Below, piece by piece: positions 27,235 to 36,815 of a stretch of DNA of 64,000 bases. The stretch covers positions 91,049 through 155,048 of the forward strand of contig NZ_SLXB01000005.1 of the NCBI RefSeq assembly GCF_004342845.1, in the 5' to 3' direction. The stretch comes from Prevotella heparinolytica (GTDB taxonomy: Bacteria > Bacteroidota > Bacteroidia > Bacteroidales > Bacteroidaceae). Within the stretch, counting starts at the first letter, position 1, and each line of letters opens with the position of its first letter. Position numbers and translations under genes: made by a program. The notes under the pieces were generated by a model. The model searched no databases. It was not told the DNA's origin and saw only the letters and a program-made list of their open reading frames with translations.

Positions 27235-28596
27235 ATGAAACCAACTGACAGAAAAACATTTGCCGTAAAGAAATTCTTGAAAGAATATCTTGATTTGCGT
27301 AAAGACAAGGACAACGAACTTGCCACAGTAGAGTCCATTCGCAAAGGAGTGGAATTCAAAGGCGCCAACCTCTGGATTTTGATATTCGCCATCTTCATGG
27401 CGTCTCTGGGCTTGAATGTCAATTCAACCGCCGTGATTATCGGTGCCATGCTTATCTCTCCCTTGATGGGGCCTATCATGGGGGTGGGGCTCTCGGTGGG
27501 TCTGAACGATTTCGAACTGATGAAGCGCTCGTTCAAGAGTTTCCTGATAACAACCCTGTTCAGCGTCACCACCGCTACGGTCTTCTTTCTCATCAGTCCC
27601 GTGGCCGAAGGGCAGTCGGAGCTCTTGGCCCGCACTTCGCCCACTATTTACGACGTATTCATCGCCTTGTTGGGCGGTCTGGCAGGCGTCACGGCACTGT
27701 CTACCAAAGAGAAAGGAAACGTAATTCCCGGTGTGGCCATCGCCACGGCTTTGATGCCGCCGCTTTGCACGGCGGGTTACGGACTGGCCACGGGAAATCT
27801 GATTTATTTCTTTGGAGCGTTCTACCTCTACTTCATCAATTCGGTCTTCATCAGTCTGGCCACCTTTCTGGGGGTGCGTGTGATGCACTTCCAGCGCAAG
27901 GAGTTCGTCGACAAGAACCGTGAGAAGAAAGTGCGCAAGTACATCGTGCTGATTGCCGTGCTCACCATGTGTCCGGCCGTTTATCTGACGGTAGGCATCG
28001 TTCAGGAGACCTTCTTCGAAGGGGCGGCCAACCGCTTCATCAACGAGCAGCTCTCTTTTGAGAACACGCAAGTGGTGGACAAAAAGATTCATCATGACGG
28101 TAAAGGGCGCGAGATACGCGTCGTGCTGATAGGGCAGGAAGTGCCCGAAGCCTCCATCGCCATTGCCCGCGGCAAAATGAAAGACTATAAGTTGGACGAT
28201 ACCAAGTTGATTGTGCTTCAGGGAATGAACAATGCGGCAGTGGATATTTCCTCCATCCGCGCCATGGTGATGGAAGACTTCTACAAGAACAGCGAAGAGC
28301 GGCTGATAGAGCAGAAGCGACGTATTGTTTCTTTAGAGAATAGTCTGGAGAGATATAAAGCTTTCGACGAGCTGGGGCGGACGATTATACCCGAACTGAA
28401 AGTGCTCTATCCCACAGTGAAAAGCATTTCAATCTCTCATGCCATCGAGTCGGTAGTAGATTCGGCACGTACCGACACCGTGACGCTGGCTGTGCTGAAA
28501 TTCGGCAAAAGGCCCGATGCACGCGAAAAAGAGAAAATCACCGAATGGCTCAAGGCACGTACCAAAGCCAAACGGTTGAGGCTGATTGCAGAATGA
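27235..28596 (+). CDS. DUF389 family membrane protein
   Basis: 453 residues. After a short cytoplasmic N-terminus come six or so TM helices with the DUF389 signature (NSTAVIIGAMLISPLMGPIM, and KGNVIPGVAIATALMPPLCT). Beyond about residue 230 is a soluble domain with a coiled coil (LIEQKRRIVSLENSLERY). Function of the family is unknown; transport has been proposed. It lies 32 bp after the flippase and 25 bp before the S46 peptidase. Confidence 0.87.
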   Translation: MKPTDRKTFAVKKFLKEYLDLRKDKDNELATVESIRKGVEFKGANLWILIFAIFMASLGLNVNSTAVIIGAMLISPLMGPIMGVGLSVGLNDFELMKRSFKSFLITTLFSVTTATVFFLISPVAEGQSELLARTSPTIYDVFIALLGGLAGVTALSTKEKGNVIPGVAIATALMPPLCTAGYGLATGNLIYFFGAFYLYFINSVFISLATFLGVRVMHFQRKEFVDKNREKKVRKYIVLIAVLTMCPAVYLTVGIVQETFFEGAANRFINEQLSFENTQVVDKKIHHDGKGREIRVVLIGQEVPEASIAIARGKMKDYKLDDTKLIVLQGMNNAAVDISSIRAMVMEDFYKNSEERLIEQKRRIVSLENSLERYKAFDELGRTIIPELKVLYPTVKSISISHAIESVVDSARTDTVTLAVLKFGKRPDAREKEKITEWLKARTKAKRLRLIAE

Positions 28597-28621
28597 CAAC
28601 AAGGCATACGTTGAACCGAGG

Positions 28622-30766
28622 ATGAAACTGAAAACAGCGATTATACTTGCCTGTTGCCTGTTCTGTCTGTTCTGCCCCAAGGCGCAGGCCGACGAAGGCA
28701 TGTGGATGCCGGGACATCTGAACAAGCAGACGCGACGAGCCATGAAAGAACTCGGCCTGCAACTCTCCGCCGACCGGTTGTATAGCCCCAAACGCCCTTC
28801 ACTGAAAGATGCGGTGGTAAGTTTCGGCGGATTTTGCTCGGGAGTCGTGGTGTCGGCAGACGGACTGGTGTTCACCAACCACCATTGCGGCTTTGGCAGC
28901 GTGCAGCAGCACTCGTCCGTAGAGCACGACTACCTGAAGAATGGCTTTGTGGCCCGTAGCCTCGGCGAAGAGTTGCCCAACCCCGAGCTCTACGTGCGCT
29001 TTCTGCTGAGGCAAGAAGACGTGACGAAGCGGGTGCTCTCCGCAGTAAGTCAGGCAATGAGCGAAACCGAGCGCACCGTGGCGGTAGACTCCGTCATGCT
29101 GTGCATCGGTGAGGAAGTATCTCGCAAAGATTCCACCTTGACGGGCATTGTAGATGCCTATTACGGCGGCAATGAGTTCTGGTTGTCAATCTATCAAGAC
29201 TATAATGACGTCCGTCTGGTGTTTGCCCCGCCCTCGTCGGTAGGCAAGTTCGGCTGGGATACCGATAACTGGATATGGCCACGGCACACGGGCGACTTCT
29301 GCGTGTTCCGCATCTATGCCGGCAAAGACAACCGCCCGGCCGACTATTCGCCGGACAATGTGCCCTATCATCCTCCCTACGTGGCGCCCATCTCGCTCAA
29401 TGGCTACCGAGAGGGCTCTTTCTGCATGACCATGGGCTATCCGGGCAGCACCGAACGCTACCTTTCCTCGTTCGGAATCGAAGAGATGATGAACACCCTC
29501 AACCAAGCACGGATAGACATCCGCGGCATCAAACAGGGCATCTGGAAACGCGAGATGGACCGCAGCGACACCATCCGCATAAAGTATGCAGCCAAGTACG
29601 ACGAGAGTTCCAATTACTGGAAGAACAGCATCGGGGTGAACCGTGCTATCCAGAAACTCCGGGTGCTGGACAAAAAACGTATGTTGGAAAAAGAGCTGCG
29701 CGACTGGATACGACAAACACCCCACGAGAAGGAGAAGCTGCTGCACCTGCTCTCCGACTTGGAACTGAACTACAAGGCTCGCCGCGAAACGATACGCGCC
29801 ATGGCCTATTTTGCCGAAACCTTCCTGAACGGTCCCGAACTGATGCAGCTGGCCTTGTCCATACTCAATTTCGACTTCGAGGGAGAAGAGAAAAACGTAA
29901 CGGCAAACATGAGGGCCATTGTCGAAAAGTATGCCCGTCTGGATTTGAACATCGACAAGGAAGTCTTTACGGCCCTGCTGAAAGAATACCGCTCGCGGGT
30001 GGACTCCATCTATCTGCCCGAAGTCTACCGCACCATTTCCGCCGAATACGGAGGCAATGAACAGGCCTACGTAGACACGCTTTATGCCCGCTCGCAGCTG
30101 ACCACTCCCCGCGGCCTGAAACGCTTCGTGGAGTGCGACACCACCTATATGCTCTTCCAAGACCCGGCCGTTGTCCTAAGCATGGACTTAATCGCGAAAG
30201 TCTTCGAAATGAACATGCAGACGCAGCAACCCTCCGCTGAAATAGAGCGAAGCGAACGTATGTTCAATGCCGCCGTGCGACGAATGTACGCCTCGCGAAA
30301 CTTCTATCCCGACGCCAACGCCACCATGCGCCTCAGCCTCGGCACCGTGCGCGGTTATACCCCGTCGGACGGGGTGGAATACGCCCACTATACCACCGTG
30401 AAAGGTATTCAGCAGAAAGTCAGGGAACACGCCGGCGACCCGGACTTCGCCGTGCAGCCCGAAATCCTCTCCCTCCTCTCGTCGGCCCACTTCGGCCGTT
30501 ATGCCGACGAAAAAGGCGAAATGAAAGTGTGCTTCATATCGGACAACGACATCACGGGCGGAAACTCGGGCAGCCCCATGTTCAATGCCCGGGGCGAACT
30601 CTTAGGACTGGCCTTCGACGGCAACTGGGAGGCCATGAGCAGCGACCTCATTTACGAGCCCAAGACACAGCGAACCATCGGCGTGGACGTGCGCTACATC
30701 CTCTTCATGATAGAGAAGCAGGGCAAAGCAGAACATCTGATTAAAGAGTTGAAGATAACTCGCTGA
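28622..30766 (+). CDS. S46 family dipeptidyl-peptidase (DPP7-like)
   Basis: 714 residues from ATG 28622, where a signal peptide begins (MKLKTAIILACCLFCLFC). His of the triad is in VFTNHHCGFGSVQQHS and the nucleophile in DITGGNSGSPMFN. Eighteen residues after that Ser, the S1-pocket position is Gly (AFDGNWEAM), as in DPP7/DPP-BII. Acidic-specific DPP11 has Arg there. So P1 preference should be hydrophobic. It acts in the periplasm to cut dipeptides from peptide N-termini in amino-acid-fermenting Bacteroidetes. Confidence 0.93.
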   Translation: MKLKTAIILACCLFCLFCPKAQADEGMWMPGHLNKQTRRAMKELGLQLSADRLYSPKRPSLKDAVVSFGGFCSGVVVSADGLVFTNHHCGFGSVQQHSSVEHDYLKNGFVARSLGEELPNPELYVRFLLRQEDVTKRVLSAVSQAMSETERTVAVDSVMLCIGEEVSRKDSTLTGIVDAYYGGNEFWLSIYQDYNDVRLVFAPPSSVGKFGWDTDNWIWPRHTGDFCVFRIYAGKDNRPADYSPDNVPYHPPYVAPISLNGYREGSFCMTMGYPGSTERYLSSFGIEEMMNTLNQARIDIRGIKQGIWKREMDRSDTIRIKYAAKYDESSNYWKNSIGVNRAIQKLRVLDKKRMLEKELRDWIRQTPHEKEKLLHLLSDLELNYKARRETIRAMAYFAETFLNGPELMQLALSILNFDFEGEEKNVTANMRAIVEKYARLDLNIDKEVFTALLKEYRSRVDSIYLPEVYRTISAEYGGNEQAYVDTLYARSQLTTPRGLKRFVECDTTYMLFQDPAVVLSMDLIAKVFEMNMQTQQPSAEIERSERMFNAAVRRMYASRNFYPDANATMRLSLGTVRGYTPSDGVEYAHYTTVKGIQQKVREHAGDPDFAVQPEILSLLSSAHFGRYADEKGEMKVCFISDNDITGGNSGSPMFNARGELLGLAFDGNWEAMSSDLIYEPKTQRTIGVDVRYILFMIEKQGKAEHLIKELKITR

Positions 30767-31006
30767 CGAAACTCTCTTGCAACTGATTAAAATAAATATG
30801 GTTATTCTCCTACATTAGGAGAACAACACCCCTTTCTGTTAATAAAACCAAGTTGAAATCCTTTTCTAAATCTAAACACAAAAGAATTAAAGAAAAGATT
30901 ATTAAATTGGTAGCGTAAAAAAGTCGATTCAACAGACTTACTCTATACGAGTGATAGATTCATTTACCGTTTCTACACACAAATATAAACTTTAATCTTT
31001 AATAGT
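30767..31006. other. Intergenic region with a small hairpin
   Basis: AT-rich 240 bp between the S46 gene and the HEXXH lipoprotein. The only clear structure is a 6-bp stem, TTCTCC-tacatta-GGAGAA (30805-30823), without a U-tract. No convincing TAnnTTTG box was found. Confidence 0.5.
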
Positions 31007-32329
31007 ATGAGAAAACAACTTTTATTGTATGTGCTATTGGCCTTGTCAATAACGGCTTGTATCAAGGAGTATAGTTACCAAGAGCCTGAACCACCGGAAC
31101 TTTTCCGATGTTCCGACGAACGTTTAAAGCCGATAGCCAAGGCCTTATGGGCAGTAGAACAGGAAACTCCCTTTATGGGGAAATTCCGTGAAGTGTATGG
31201 CAAGCCTTTATGGGACTACGCAGACGTACTCGAAGAAGACAATCAAGTGTGCTATTTCGTGCCGTTGCTCCACGAGCGTTGCGACAGATCTATCGAAACC
31301 ATCTGGTTCTTTTATTTGGAAAATGGCATCTTACACTATGCTCCCATCAGTCGCGATACAAAGGGGATGGCCGGTACCGATCAGGTCGGAGTATTTGATC
31401 TTAAGAGTTACGACGTCTTTGGGGCAGACAATGCTTCGGGCTTAATCTTTAAAGACCCGCCTGCCGAAACACGAGTGTGGGCAGATCATTATTATGATTG
31501 CAAAGCGGCGTACGCAGGATATGATGGGGCAGAAGGTTTTAAGGGAATAACTTGCAAATATAAACGTATCTGGATTGAAATAATAGACGAGGTGGAAGAT
31601 GAAAGTGGTGGTGGTGAGGGCTCTTGTATTAATACGGGAGGCGGTGCAGAAACGGGGTATGAGGGAGGCGGTGGAAGCAACAGCTCTTCCGCATCTACAG
31701 CAGCTCCTAAAGCATCTTCCATTTTCAGAAATAGCAGAATGACCGAAACAAACTGGAAAACTCTGGAAAGGATGATAGAGAAAATAGAAAAAGACTGTGT
31801 GGGTAGTAATCTTTACAACGGATTAAAGCAGGCATTAGGTGGAAAAACCCTGAGTATTCAGTTCGTCGCCCCCAAAGAAGGTTCAAGTTTTAACTTCGAT
31901 GGAAATACGGCAGGCATCAAACTCACCACCGACATGGAGAGCAACCAATTGTTTCACGAAATGATGCATGCCTTTCAGGCTTATCAGGAAACGGAAAGCT
32001 CGTATAAAGCTTCACTGCTGAACAAGGAGATTGAAGCGAGATATGCACAATATCAATATGTGAAGAAGCTAAAGGAATTTTCGGGAAGCAAGTGGGAGAA
32101 GCAATATACGAAGACGAGTGTTGGAATAGCAATTAGAGAAATAGGAAGGGTTATTGATAATAAAGGGTACATACGATCTGGACTTTTTGAAGAAAATCTA
32201 ACAATTCAAGTAGAACTAGCAAAAAAACAAATTCAAAAAGTTAACGATTATTCTAAACTATCATTTGATAAAAAAAAGTCGGGAAGTGATACTTTTGCTA
32301 ATTTACGAACATTATCTAAAGGCTGCTAA
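31007..32329 (+). CDS. HEXXH lipoprotein, putative zinc metallopeptidase
   Basis: 440 residues. A lipoprotein signal (MRKQLLLYVLLALSITAC) is followed by an N-terminal domain to about 195, a low-complexity Gly/Ser linker (about 197-243), then a helical domain with NQLFHEMMHAFQAY: His317, Glu318 and His321 form an HEXXH site. A later NKEIEARYAQYQ could supply the third ligand. The layout of lipid anchor, flexible linker and putative peptidase suggests a surface or periplasmic enzyme. Three complete copies of a small secreted protein follow directly, the first 2 bp away. No named family recognised. Confidence 0.7.
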   Translation: MRKQLLLYVLLALSITACIKEYSYQEPEPPELFRCSDERLKPIAKALWAVEQETPFMGKFREVYGKPLWDYADVLEEDNQVCYFVPLLHERCDRSIETIWFFYLENGILHYAPISRDTKGMAGTDQVGVFDLKSYDVFGADNASGLIFKDPPAETRVWADHYYDCKAAYAGYDGAEGFKGITCKYKRIWIEIIDEVEDESGGGEGSCINTGGGAETGYEGGGGSNSSSASTAAPKASSIFRNSRMTETNWKTLERMIEKIEKDCVGSNLYNGLKQALGGKTLSIQFVAPKEGSSFNFDGNTAGIKLTTDMESNQLFHEMMHAFQAYQETESSYKASLLNKEIEARYAQYQYVKKLKEFSGSKWEKQYTKTSVGIAIREIGRVIDNKGYIRSGLFEENLTIQVELAKKQIQKVNDYSKLSFDKKKSGSDTFANLRTLSKGC

Positions 32330-32331
32330 TT

Positions 32332-32871
32332 ATGAAAACAATCTTTTTTTCTTTTCTGTTAATCTTCTGTGTAGTCAATGTAACGGCACAGAACAATTAT
32401 TATACTGAAAGTAAAACGTTTCAAGAGAATGGATATACTTACCAGTGCGAGGTATCACATGGGTTCCTAATAAAAATATACAATAAAGAGAGTAGACTTA
32501 TTCATGTAGATCAAATCTTTAAAGACACTAAAGAGGTGCCGGGATTTGAACTTGATTTTGATGATGTAGTAGAAGAAACTTGGACAAAGCCTAAGAGTTT
32601 TTCTATTGTAAACAATGCATTTACTACGATACAAAAACAACAAATGAGAGATGAATGTATAGGAATAACTATGTATATCAATTCAGAAACGGGAAAAGTA
32701 ATGGAAGTCCTTTTTACTTTTACTACAGTTAGCCCCTTTGCAACCATTCCTATTTCTGTTTATAGTAAAATAGAAAAAGATTTGAGAAAACAGATATGGT
32801 TTATCCCTACTAAGGATGGAAAAAGATTAAATTACTTGCTAAGAGGTTGGGATCATTGCTTTAACGAATAG
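32332..32871 (+). CDS. Small secreted tandem-paralog protein, copy 1
   Basis: 179 residues with a signal peptide (MKTIFFSFLLIFCVVNVTAQ), then NNYYTESKTFQENGYTYQC, VDQIFKDTKEVPGFELDFDD and the ending KDGKRLNYLLRGWDHCFNE. It matches copies 2 and 3 along the whole length but is the most divergent. It may correspond to a Bacteroides DUF such as DUF5043, which I could not verify. Two bases separate it from the metallopeptidase gene, so it is surely co-transcribed. Confidence 0.75.
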   Translation: MKTIFFSFLLIFCVVNVTAQNNYYTESKTFQENGYTYQCEVSHGFLIKIYNKESRLIHVDQIFKDTKEVPGFELDFDDVVEETWTKPKSFSIVNNAFTTIQKQQMRDECIGITMYINSETGKVMEVLFTFTTVSPFATIPISVYSKIEKDLRKQIWFIPTKDGKRLNYLLRGWDHCFNE

Positions 32872-32910
32872 CATACCATCACAGCTTTAGTCTTTATAGA
32901 ACAGTTAATT

Positions 32911-33447
32911 ATGAAAACAACGATGATTTTTTTACTGATTTTCTGTGCTACTTATATTATGGCACAGACCAATTACTATACCGAGACCAAAACTTTTAAA
33001 GAGAACGGATATACTTATCAGTGCGATGTATTACCGGGCAATGATGTACGTCTCTACAATAAAGAGAACAAACTGACTTATGTAGACCAAATCTTTAAAG
33101 ATACTAAAGAAGTGCCGGGATTCGGATTTGATTTTGACGATGTGGTAGAGGAAACTTGGACAAGGCCGAAAAGTCTTTCTATTGTAAACAATGCATTTAC
33201 TGCCGATCAAAAGTTGAGGATGAAAAACAGGAGTGTAGGAATATGTATGTATATAAGTCCGGAAACAGGTAAGGTTATTGAAGTAGAGTTTCATCTCAGT
33301 ACAGTTAGCCCTTTTGCCACAATTCCACTCTCTGTCTATCGCAAGATAGAAGTGGAGCTAAAGCAGCAAATATGGTTTACCCCCACTAAAGACGGGAAAA
33401 GATTGAATCATTTGATGAGATATTGGAGACATAGCTTTAACGAATAG
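32911..33447 (+). CDS. Small secreted tandem-paralog protein, copy 2
   Basis: 178 residues, signal peptide MKTTMIFLLIFCATYIMAQ. Nearly identical to copy 3 from TNYYTETKTFKENGYTYQCD onward, and clearly related to copy 1. Predicted periplasmic. It shares the VDQIFKDTKEVPGF and SPFATIPLSVYRKIE blocks, which are the best-conserved parts of the family. Confidence 0.75.
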   Translation: MKTTMIFLLIFCATYIMAQTNYYTETKTFKENGYTYQCDVLPGNDVRLYNKENKLTYVDQIFKDTKEVPGFGFDFDDVVEETWTRPKSLSIVNNAFTADQKLRMKNRSVGICMYISPETGKVIEVEFHLSTVSPFATIPLSVYRKIEVELKQQIWFTPTKDGKRLNHLMRYWRHSFNE

Positions 33448-33485
33448 CATCGATATAGCTTTGGTCTTGTATGAGGAAACAGATT

Positions 33486-34025
33486 ATGAAAACATTGAAT
33501 ATTTCTTTCCTACTGTTTTTCTGTGCCGCTTATGCAGCGGCACAGGCCAATTACTATACCGAGACCAAAACTTTTAAAGAGAACGGATATGCTTATCAGT
33601 GCGATGTATTACCGGGCAATGATGTACATCTCTACAACAGGGAGAATAAACTGACTTATGTAGACCAAATCTTTAAGGATACTAAAGAAGTGCCTGGATT
33701 CGGATTTGATTTTGACGACGTGGTAGAGGAAACTTGGACAAGGCCGAAAAGTCTTTCTATTGTAAACAATGCGTTTACTGCCGATCAAAAGTTGAGGATG
33801 AAAAACAGAAGTGTAGGAATATGTATGTATATAAGTCCGGAAACAGGTAAGGTTATTGAAGTAGAGTTTAATTTTAGTACAGCTAGTCCTTTTGCCACAA
33901 TTCCACTCTCTGTCTATCGCAAGATAGAAGTGGAGCTAAAGCAGCAAATATGGTTTACCCCCACTAAAGACGGGAAAAAGTTGAATTTTTTGATGAGGTT
34001 TTGGATGCATAGTTTTAATGAATAG
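33486..34025 (+). CDS. Small secreted tandem-paralog protein, copy 3
   Basis: 179 residues from ATG 33486, chosen to match the MKT start of the other copies; an ATG at 33471 adds five residues. Signal peptide MKTLNISFLLFFCAAYAAAQ. About nine residues in ten equal copy 2. The first 150 bp and the upstream leader are almost identical to copy 4, so duplication is recent. Confidence 0.75.
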   Translation: MKTLNISFLLFFCAAYAAAQANYYTETKTFKENGYAYQCDVLPGNDVHLYNRENKLTYVDQIFKDTKEVPGFGFDFDDVVEETWTRPKSLSIVNNAFTADQKLRMKNRSVGICMYISPETGKVIEVEFNFSTASPFATIPLSVYRKIEVELKQQIWFTPTKDGKKLNFLMRFWMHSFNE

Positions 34026-34063
34026 CATCGTTACAGATTTGGTCTTGTATGAGGAAACAGATT

Positions 34064-34276
34064 ATGAAAACATTGAATATTTCTTTCCTACTGTTTTTCT
34101 GTGCCGTTTATGCAGCGGCACAGGCCAATTACTATACCGAGACCAAAACTTTTAAAGAGAACGGATATGCTTATCAGTGCGATGTTTCATATGGCCTTGT
34201 AAAATGTATAATAAAGCCCCCAGTCCTGGATAATATCTTGCAGATAGATTTACACCAAGTAACCTTGGGCTTATGA
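34064..34276 (+). pseudogene. Tandem-paralog copy 4, truncated
   Basis: Starts like copy 3 (MKTLNISFLLFFCAVYAAAQ, then ANYYTETKTFKENGYAYQCD) but after about 45 codons leaves the family sequence and ends in an unrelated tail. The break falls where copy 1 and copy 3 differ (VSHG against VLPG), so unequal recombination followed by deletion is likely. The signal peptide remains, so a short secreted fragment might still be made. Confidence 0.7.
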
Positions 34277-34401
34277 TAGAATTTACATCCATCATCCGCC
34301 AAAAAGAAAGCATGAATGCCGCTTTTGTAGGAAAACCCGAAACCCGCGAACGACGCAGGCAGAAACTGCTGGAAGCATTGTTGGCGGGTAACGGTAAATA
34401 A
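34273..34401 (+). CDS. Possible 42-residue fragment
   Basis: ATG 34273 overlaps the stop of the truncated copy and opens 42 codons: MIEFTSIIRQKESMNAAFVG, then KPETRERRRQKLLEALLAGN. It has good coding composition and a basic helix, and ends 14 bp before the convergent ahpF stop. It may be the tail of a gene lost with the deletion in copy 4. No family recognised. Confidence 0.3.
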   Translation: MIEFTSIIRQKESMNAAFVGKPETRERRRQKLLEALLAGNGK

Positions 34402-34415
34402 AGAATGAGTTCTTA

Positions 34416-35975
34416 TCAGCAGAGCCCCCGGATGCGGTCGTCGAACGCCGAAAGTGCCGCTTTGGCTCCTTCGCCCATGGCAATGACAATTTGCTTGTAG
34501 GGCACACTCGACACATCGCCGGCTGCATAAACACCCGGAAGCGAGGTGCGGCAAAAGGCGTCTATCTTGATTTCTCCGATGGGAGTGGTCTCCAACGCAT
34601 CACGAAAGGGGAGGCTATTGGCCGAGAGGCCTATCTGCACGAAGATGCCATCCAGAGGGAAGTCACGTTCCTCGCCCGTAAGGCGGTCTTTAACGCGGAT
34701 GGCTGTCACCTTCTCGCCATTACCCACAACTTTCGTGGTCTGCGAGGAGGTGAAGATTTCCACGTTCGGCAGGCTTTGGGCTTTTGTTTGAAGCACTTGG
34801 TCGGCCTTCAGCGTATCGGCAAACTCGAATACAGTAACTTTCCGGCAGATACCTGCCAAGTCGATGGCGGCTTCTATGCCGGAGTTGCCTCCGCCAATCA
34901 CGGCCACGTGCTTTCCCTGATAGAACGGGCCGTCGCAGTGCGGACAGAAAGCCACGCCACGACCGATGTATTCGGCCTCGCCCTCTACATTCAGCTTGCG
35001 CCATCCGGCACCCGTGGCAATGATTACTGCGGGAGCAATGAATGTTTCGCCTCCCGTCACGGAGATGCGCTTCGTCTTGCCTTGCAGCTCTGCCTTCTCT
35101 ATCTGCCGGTCTTCAAACAGTTCTATCGGATAGTGTCCGATGTGATTCCTGAGTGCATCGGCCAGTTGCGCACCCGTGGTTTGCGGCACGGAAATCAGGT
35201 TTTCGATGCCCACGGTCTCTTTCACCTGTCCGCCTATCCGTCCGGCAACGACCGCCACACGCAACCCCTTGCGGGCAGAGTAGATGGCCGCCGAGGTCCC
35301 GGCAGGACCTCCCCCGAGAACGAGCACATCGAATGTCCTTTCGACAGGAGTTGCATCCGCTTGCGGCAGGCTTCCGAAAGCCTCTTCCAACTTTTGCAAC
35401 AATTGGCCTAACGAGCCGCGTCCCACGTGCAACGGCTTTCCATTGGCATAAACCGATGGCACGGCCTGTATCTTCAATGCATTCACTTCCTCTTGATAAA
35501 CGTCTCCGTCCACCATCTCGTGCGTCACATCCGGATTCAGCAAAGCAATGACGTTGAGCGCCTGCACCACATCGGGACAGTTGGTGCACGTCAGCGATAC
35601 GTAAGTTTTCAGGCCGATGGGGCCTTTCAAGGCCTTGATGCGGCGGATGATGGTCTCATCCGGCAGATTTTTGCCTTTCCCGTCGGCATTCAGCACAGCC
35701 AGCAGGAGTGAGGTGAATTCATGCCCGCCCGGTATGCCACGAAACCTGATGCCCGTTTCCGCTTCCTCTTTCATAAGAGAAAACTCAAGCACGGGCTTGT
35801 CGACCTCGGTCAATCGGCAGGAAAGTTTATCGGAACAGCCGGCCACATCATTCAGAAAGTCGATTAGCTCCCGACTCTTCTCGTGCTTCGGCGAGTGGCT
35901 GGCGTGAAAGACGTAACGGGCTTGCAAATGCCGGAATACGCTCCGCACTTGCTCTAAAATAGTTGTATCTAACAT
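34416..35975 (-). CDS. ahpF: Alkyl hydroperoxide reductase subunit F
   Basis: 519 residues, normal for AhpF. The N-terminal tandem thioredoxin-fold region has the CXXC of LTCTNCPDV (about 130). FAD binding [17 protein letters not shown], the redox pair in [14 protein letters not shown] binding [15 protein letters not shown] and the end [16 protein letters not shown] follow. It passes electrons from NADH to AhpC. Lies 150 bp after ahpC, with a hairpin between. Confidence 0.96.
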   Translation of the reverse strand: MLDTTILEQVRSVFRHLQARYVFHASHSPKHEKSRELIDFLNDVAGCSDKLSCRLTEVDKPVLEFSLMKEEAETGIRFRGIPGGHEFTSLLLAVLNADGKGKNLPDETIIRRIKALKGPIGLKTYVSLTCTNCPDVVQALNVIALLNPDVTHEMVDGDVYQEEVNALKIQAVPSVYANGKPLHVGRGSLGQLLQKLEEAFGSLPQADATPVERTFDVLVLGGGPAGTSAAIYSARKGLRVAVVAGRIGGQVKETVGIENLISVPQTTGAQLADALRNHIGHYPIELFEDRQIEKAELQGKTKRISVTGGETFIAPAVIIATGAGWRKLNVEGEAEYIGRGVAFCPHCDGPFYQGKHVAVIGGGNSGIEAAIDLAGICRKVTVFEFADTLKADQVLQTKAQSLPNVEIFTSSQTTKVVGNGEKVTAIRVKDRLTGEERDFPLDGIFVQIGLSANSLPFRDALETTPIGEIKIDAFCRTSLPGVYAAGDVSSVPYKQIVIAMGEGAKAALSAFDDRIRGLC

Positions 35976-36058
35976 AATTATACGAGGGGGAAATTATTAA
36001 GTGAAGTGGAGAAACCGCATGTACCGTCTTGCGATGGAACGTGCCGTACAGAAGAGTT

Positions 36059-36106
36059 GTCGGCCTCATCGGCGAGCCTCCATCTGCTCTTCCCGATGAA
36101 GCCGAC
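36059..36106. terminator. Hairpin between ahpC and ahpF
   Basis: GTCGGCCTCATCGG (36059-36072) pairs with CCCGATGAAGCCGAC (36092-36106) with one mismatch around a 19-base loop. There is no U-tract on the transcribed strand, so it more likely stabilises the ahpC message or attenuates ahpF than ends transcription completely. Confidence 0.6.
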
Positions 36107-36125
36107 GGTATTCTTTATCTGCGGC

Positions 36126-36692
36126 TTAAATCTTACCGACAAGGTCGATGCTGGGTTTCAGCGTTTCGCCGCCTTTCTTCCACTTGGCAGGGCATACCTC
36201 ACCGTCGTGTGTGGCAACGAATTGCGCGGCTTCTACCTTACGCAACAACTCGTCGGCATTACGTCCGATGCTGTTGTCTTGTATTTCGGCAATCTTGATT
36301 TTGCCTTCGGGGTTCACGAGGAACGTGCCGCGATAGGCCATGCCGTCTTCTTCAATCATCACACCGAATGCACGGCTCAGTACGCCCGTAGGGTCTGCCA
36401 GCATCGGGTACTTGATTTTGCGTATGCTTTCGGAAGCGTCGTGCCATGCTTTGTGTACGAAGTGCGAGTCTGTACTCACTGAGTACACCTCCACGCCCAT
36501 TGCCCGGAATTGCTCGTATTTCTCGGCGATGTCTACCAATTCGGTGGGGCACACGAAGGTAAAGTCTGCCGGATAGAAGAAGAAAATGGCCCACTTGCCT
36601 TTTACGTCTTCGCTCGATACAGTTTTGAAAGTTCCGTTCTGGAAAGCCTGAACCTTGAATTCAGGAAGTTGAGAGTTGATAATCGGTTCCAT
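36126..36692 (-). CDS. ahpC: Alkyl hydroperoxide reductase subunit C (peroxiredoxin)
   Basis: 188 residues from ATG 36692, the usual length; the frame is open 18 codons further upstream without conservation. Peroxidatic Cys in ADFTFVCPTELVD, resolving Cys in DGEVCPAKWKKG. A typical 2-Cys peroxiredoxin reduced by AhpF. The minus-strand -7 box TAttTTTG lies at 36744-36751, and oxyR is the next gene upstream. Confidence 0.97.
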   Translation of the reverse strand: MEPIINSQLPEFKVQAFQNGTFKTVSSEDVKGKWAIFFFYPADFTFVCPTELVDIAEKYEQFRAMGVEVYSVSTDSHFVHKAWHDASESIRKIKYPMLADPTGVLSRAFGVMIEEDGMAYRGTFLVNPEGKIKIAEIQDNSIGRNADELLRKVEAAQFVATHDGEVCPAKWKKGGETLKPSIDLVGKI

Positions 36693-36743
36693 AATTCTTT
36701 TTGTTTTAGTAAATGTTATAATCTCGTTTTTTGTTTCTGTTTG

Positions 36744-36751
36744 CAAAAATA
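36744..36751 (-). promoter_or_regulatory. -7 box of ahpCF
   Basis: Minus-strand TAttTTTG, 52 bp before the ahpC ATG. Confidence 0.5.
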
Positions 36752-36815
36752 TAGCATTTTCCGCCGGAAGAACAAAAAAACCGATTGAAAGAATTTATGG
36801 GTCGATAGACAGAAT

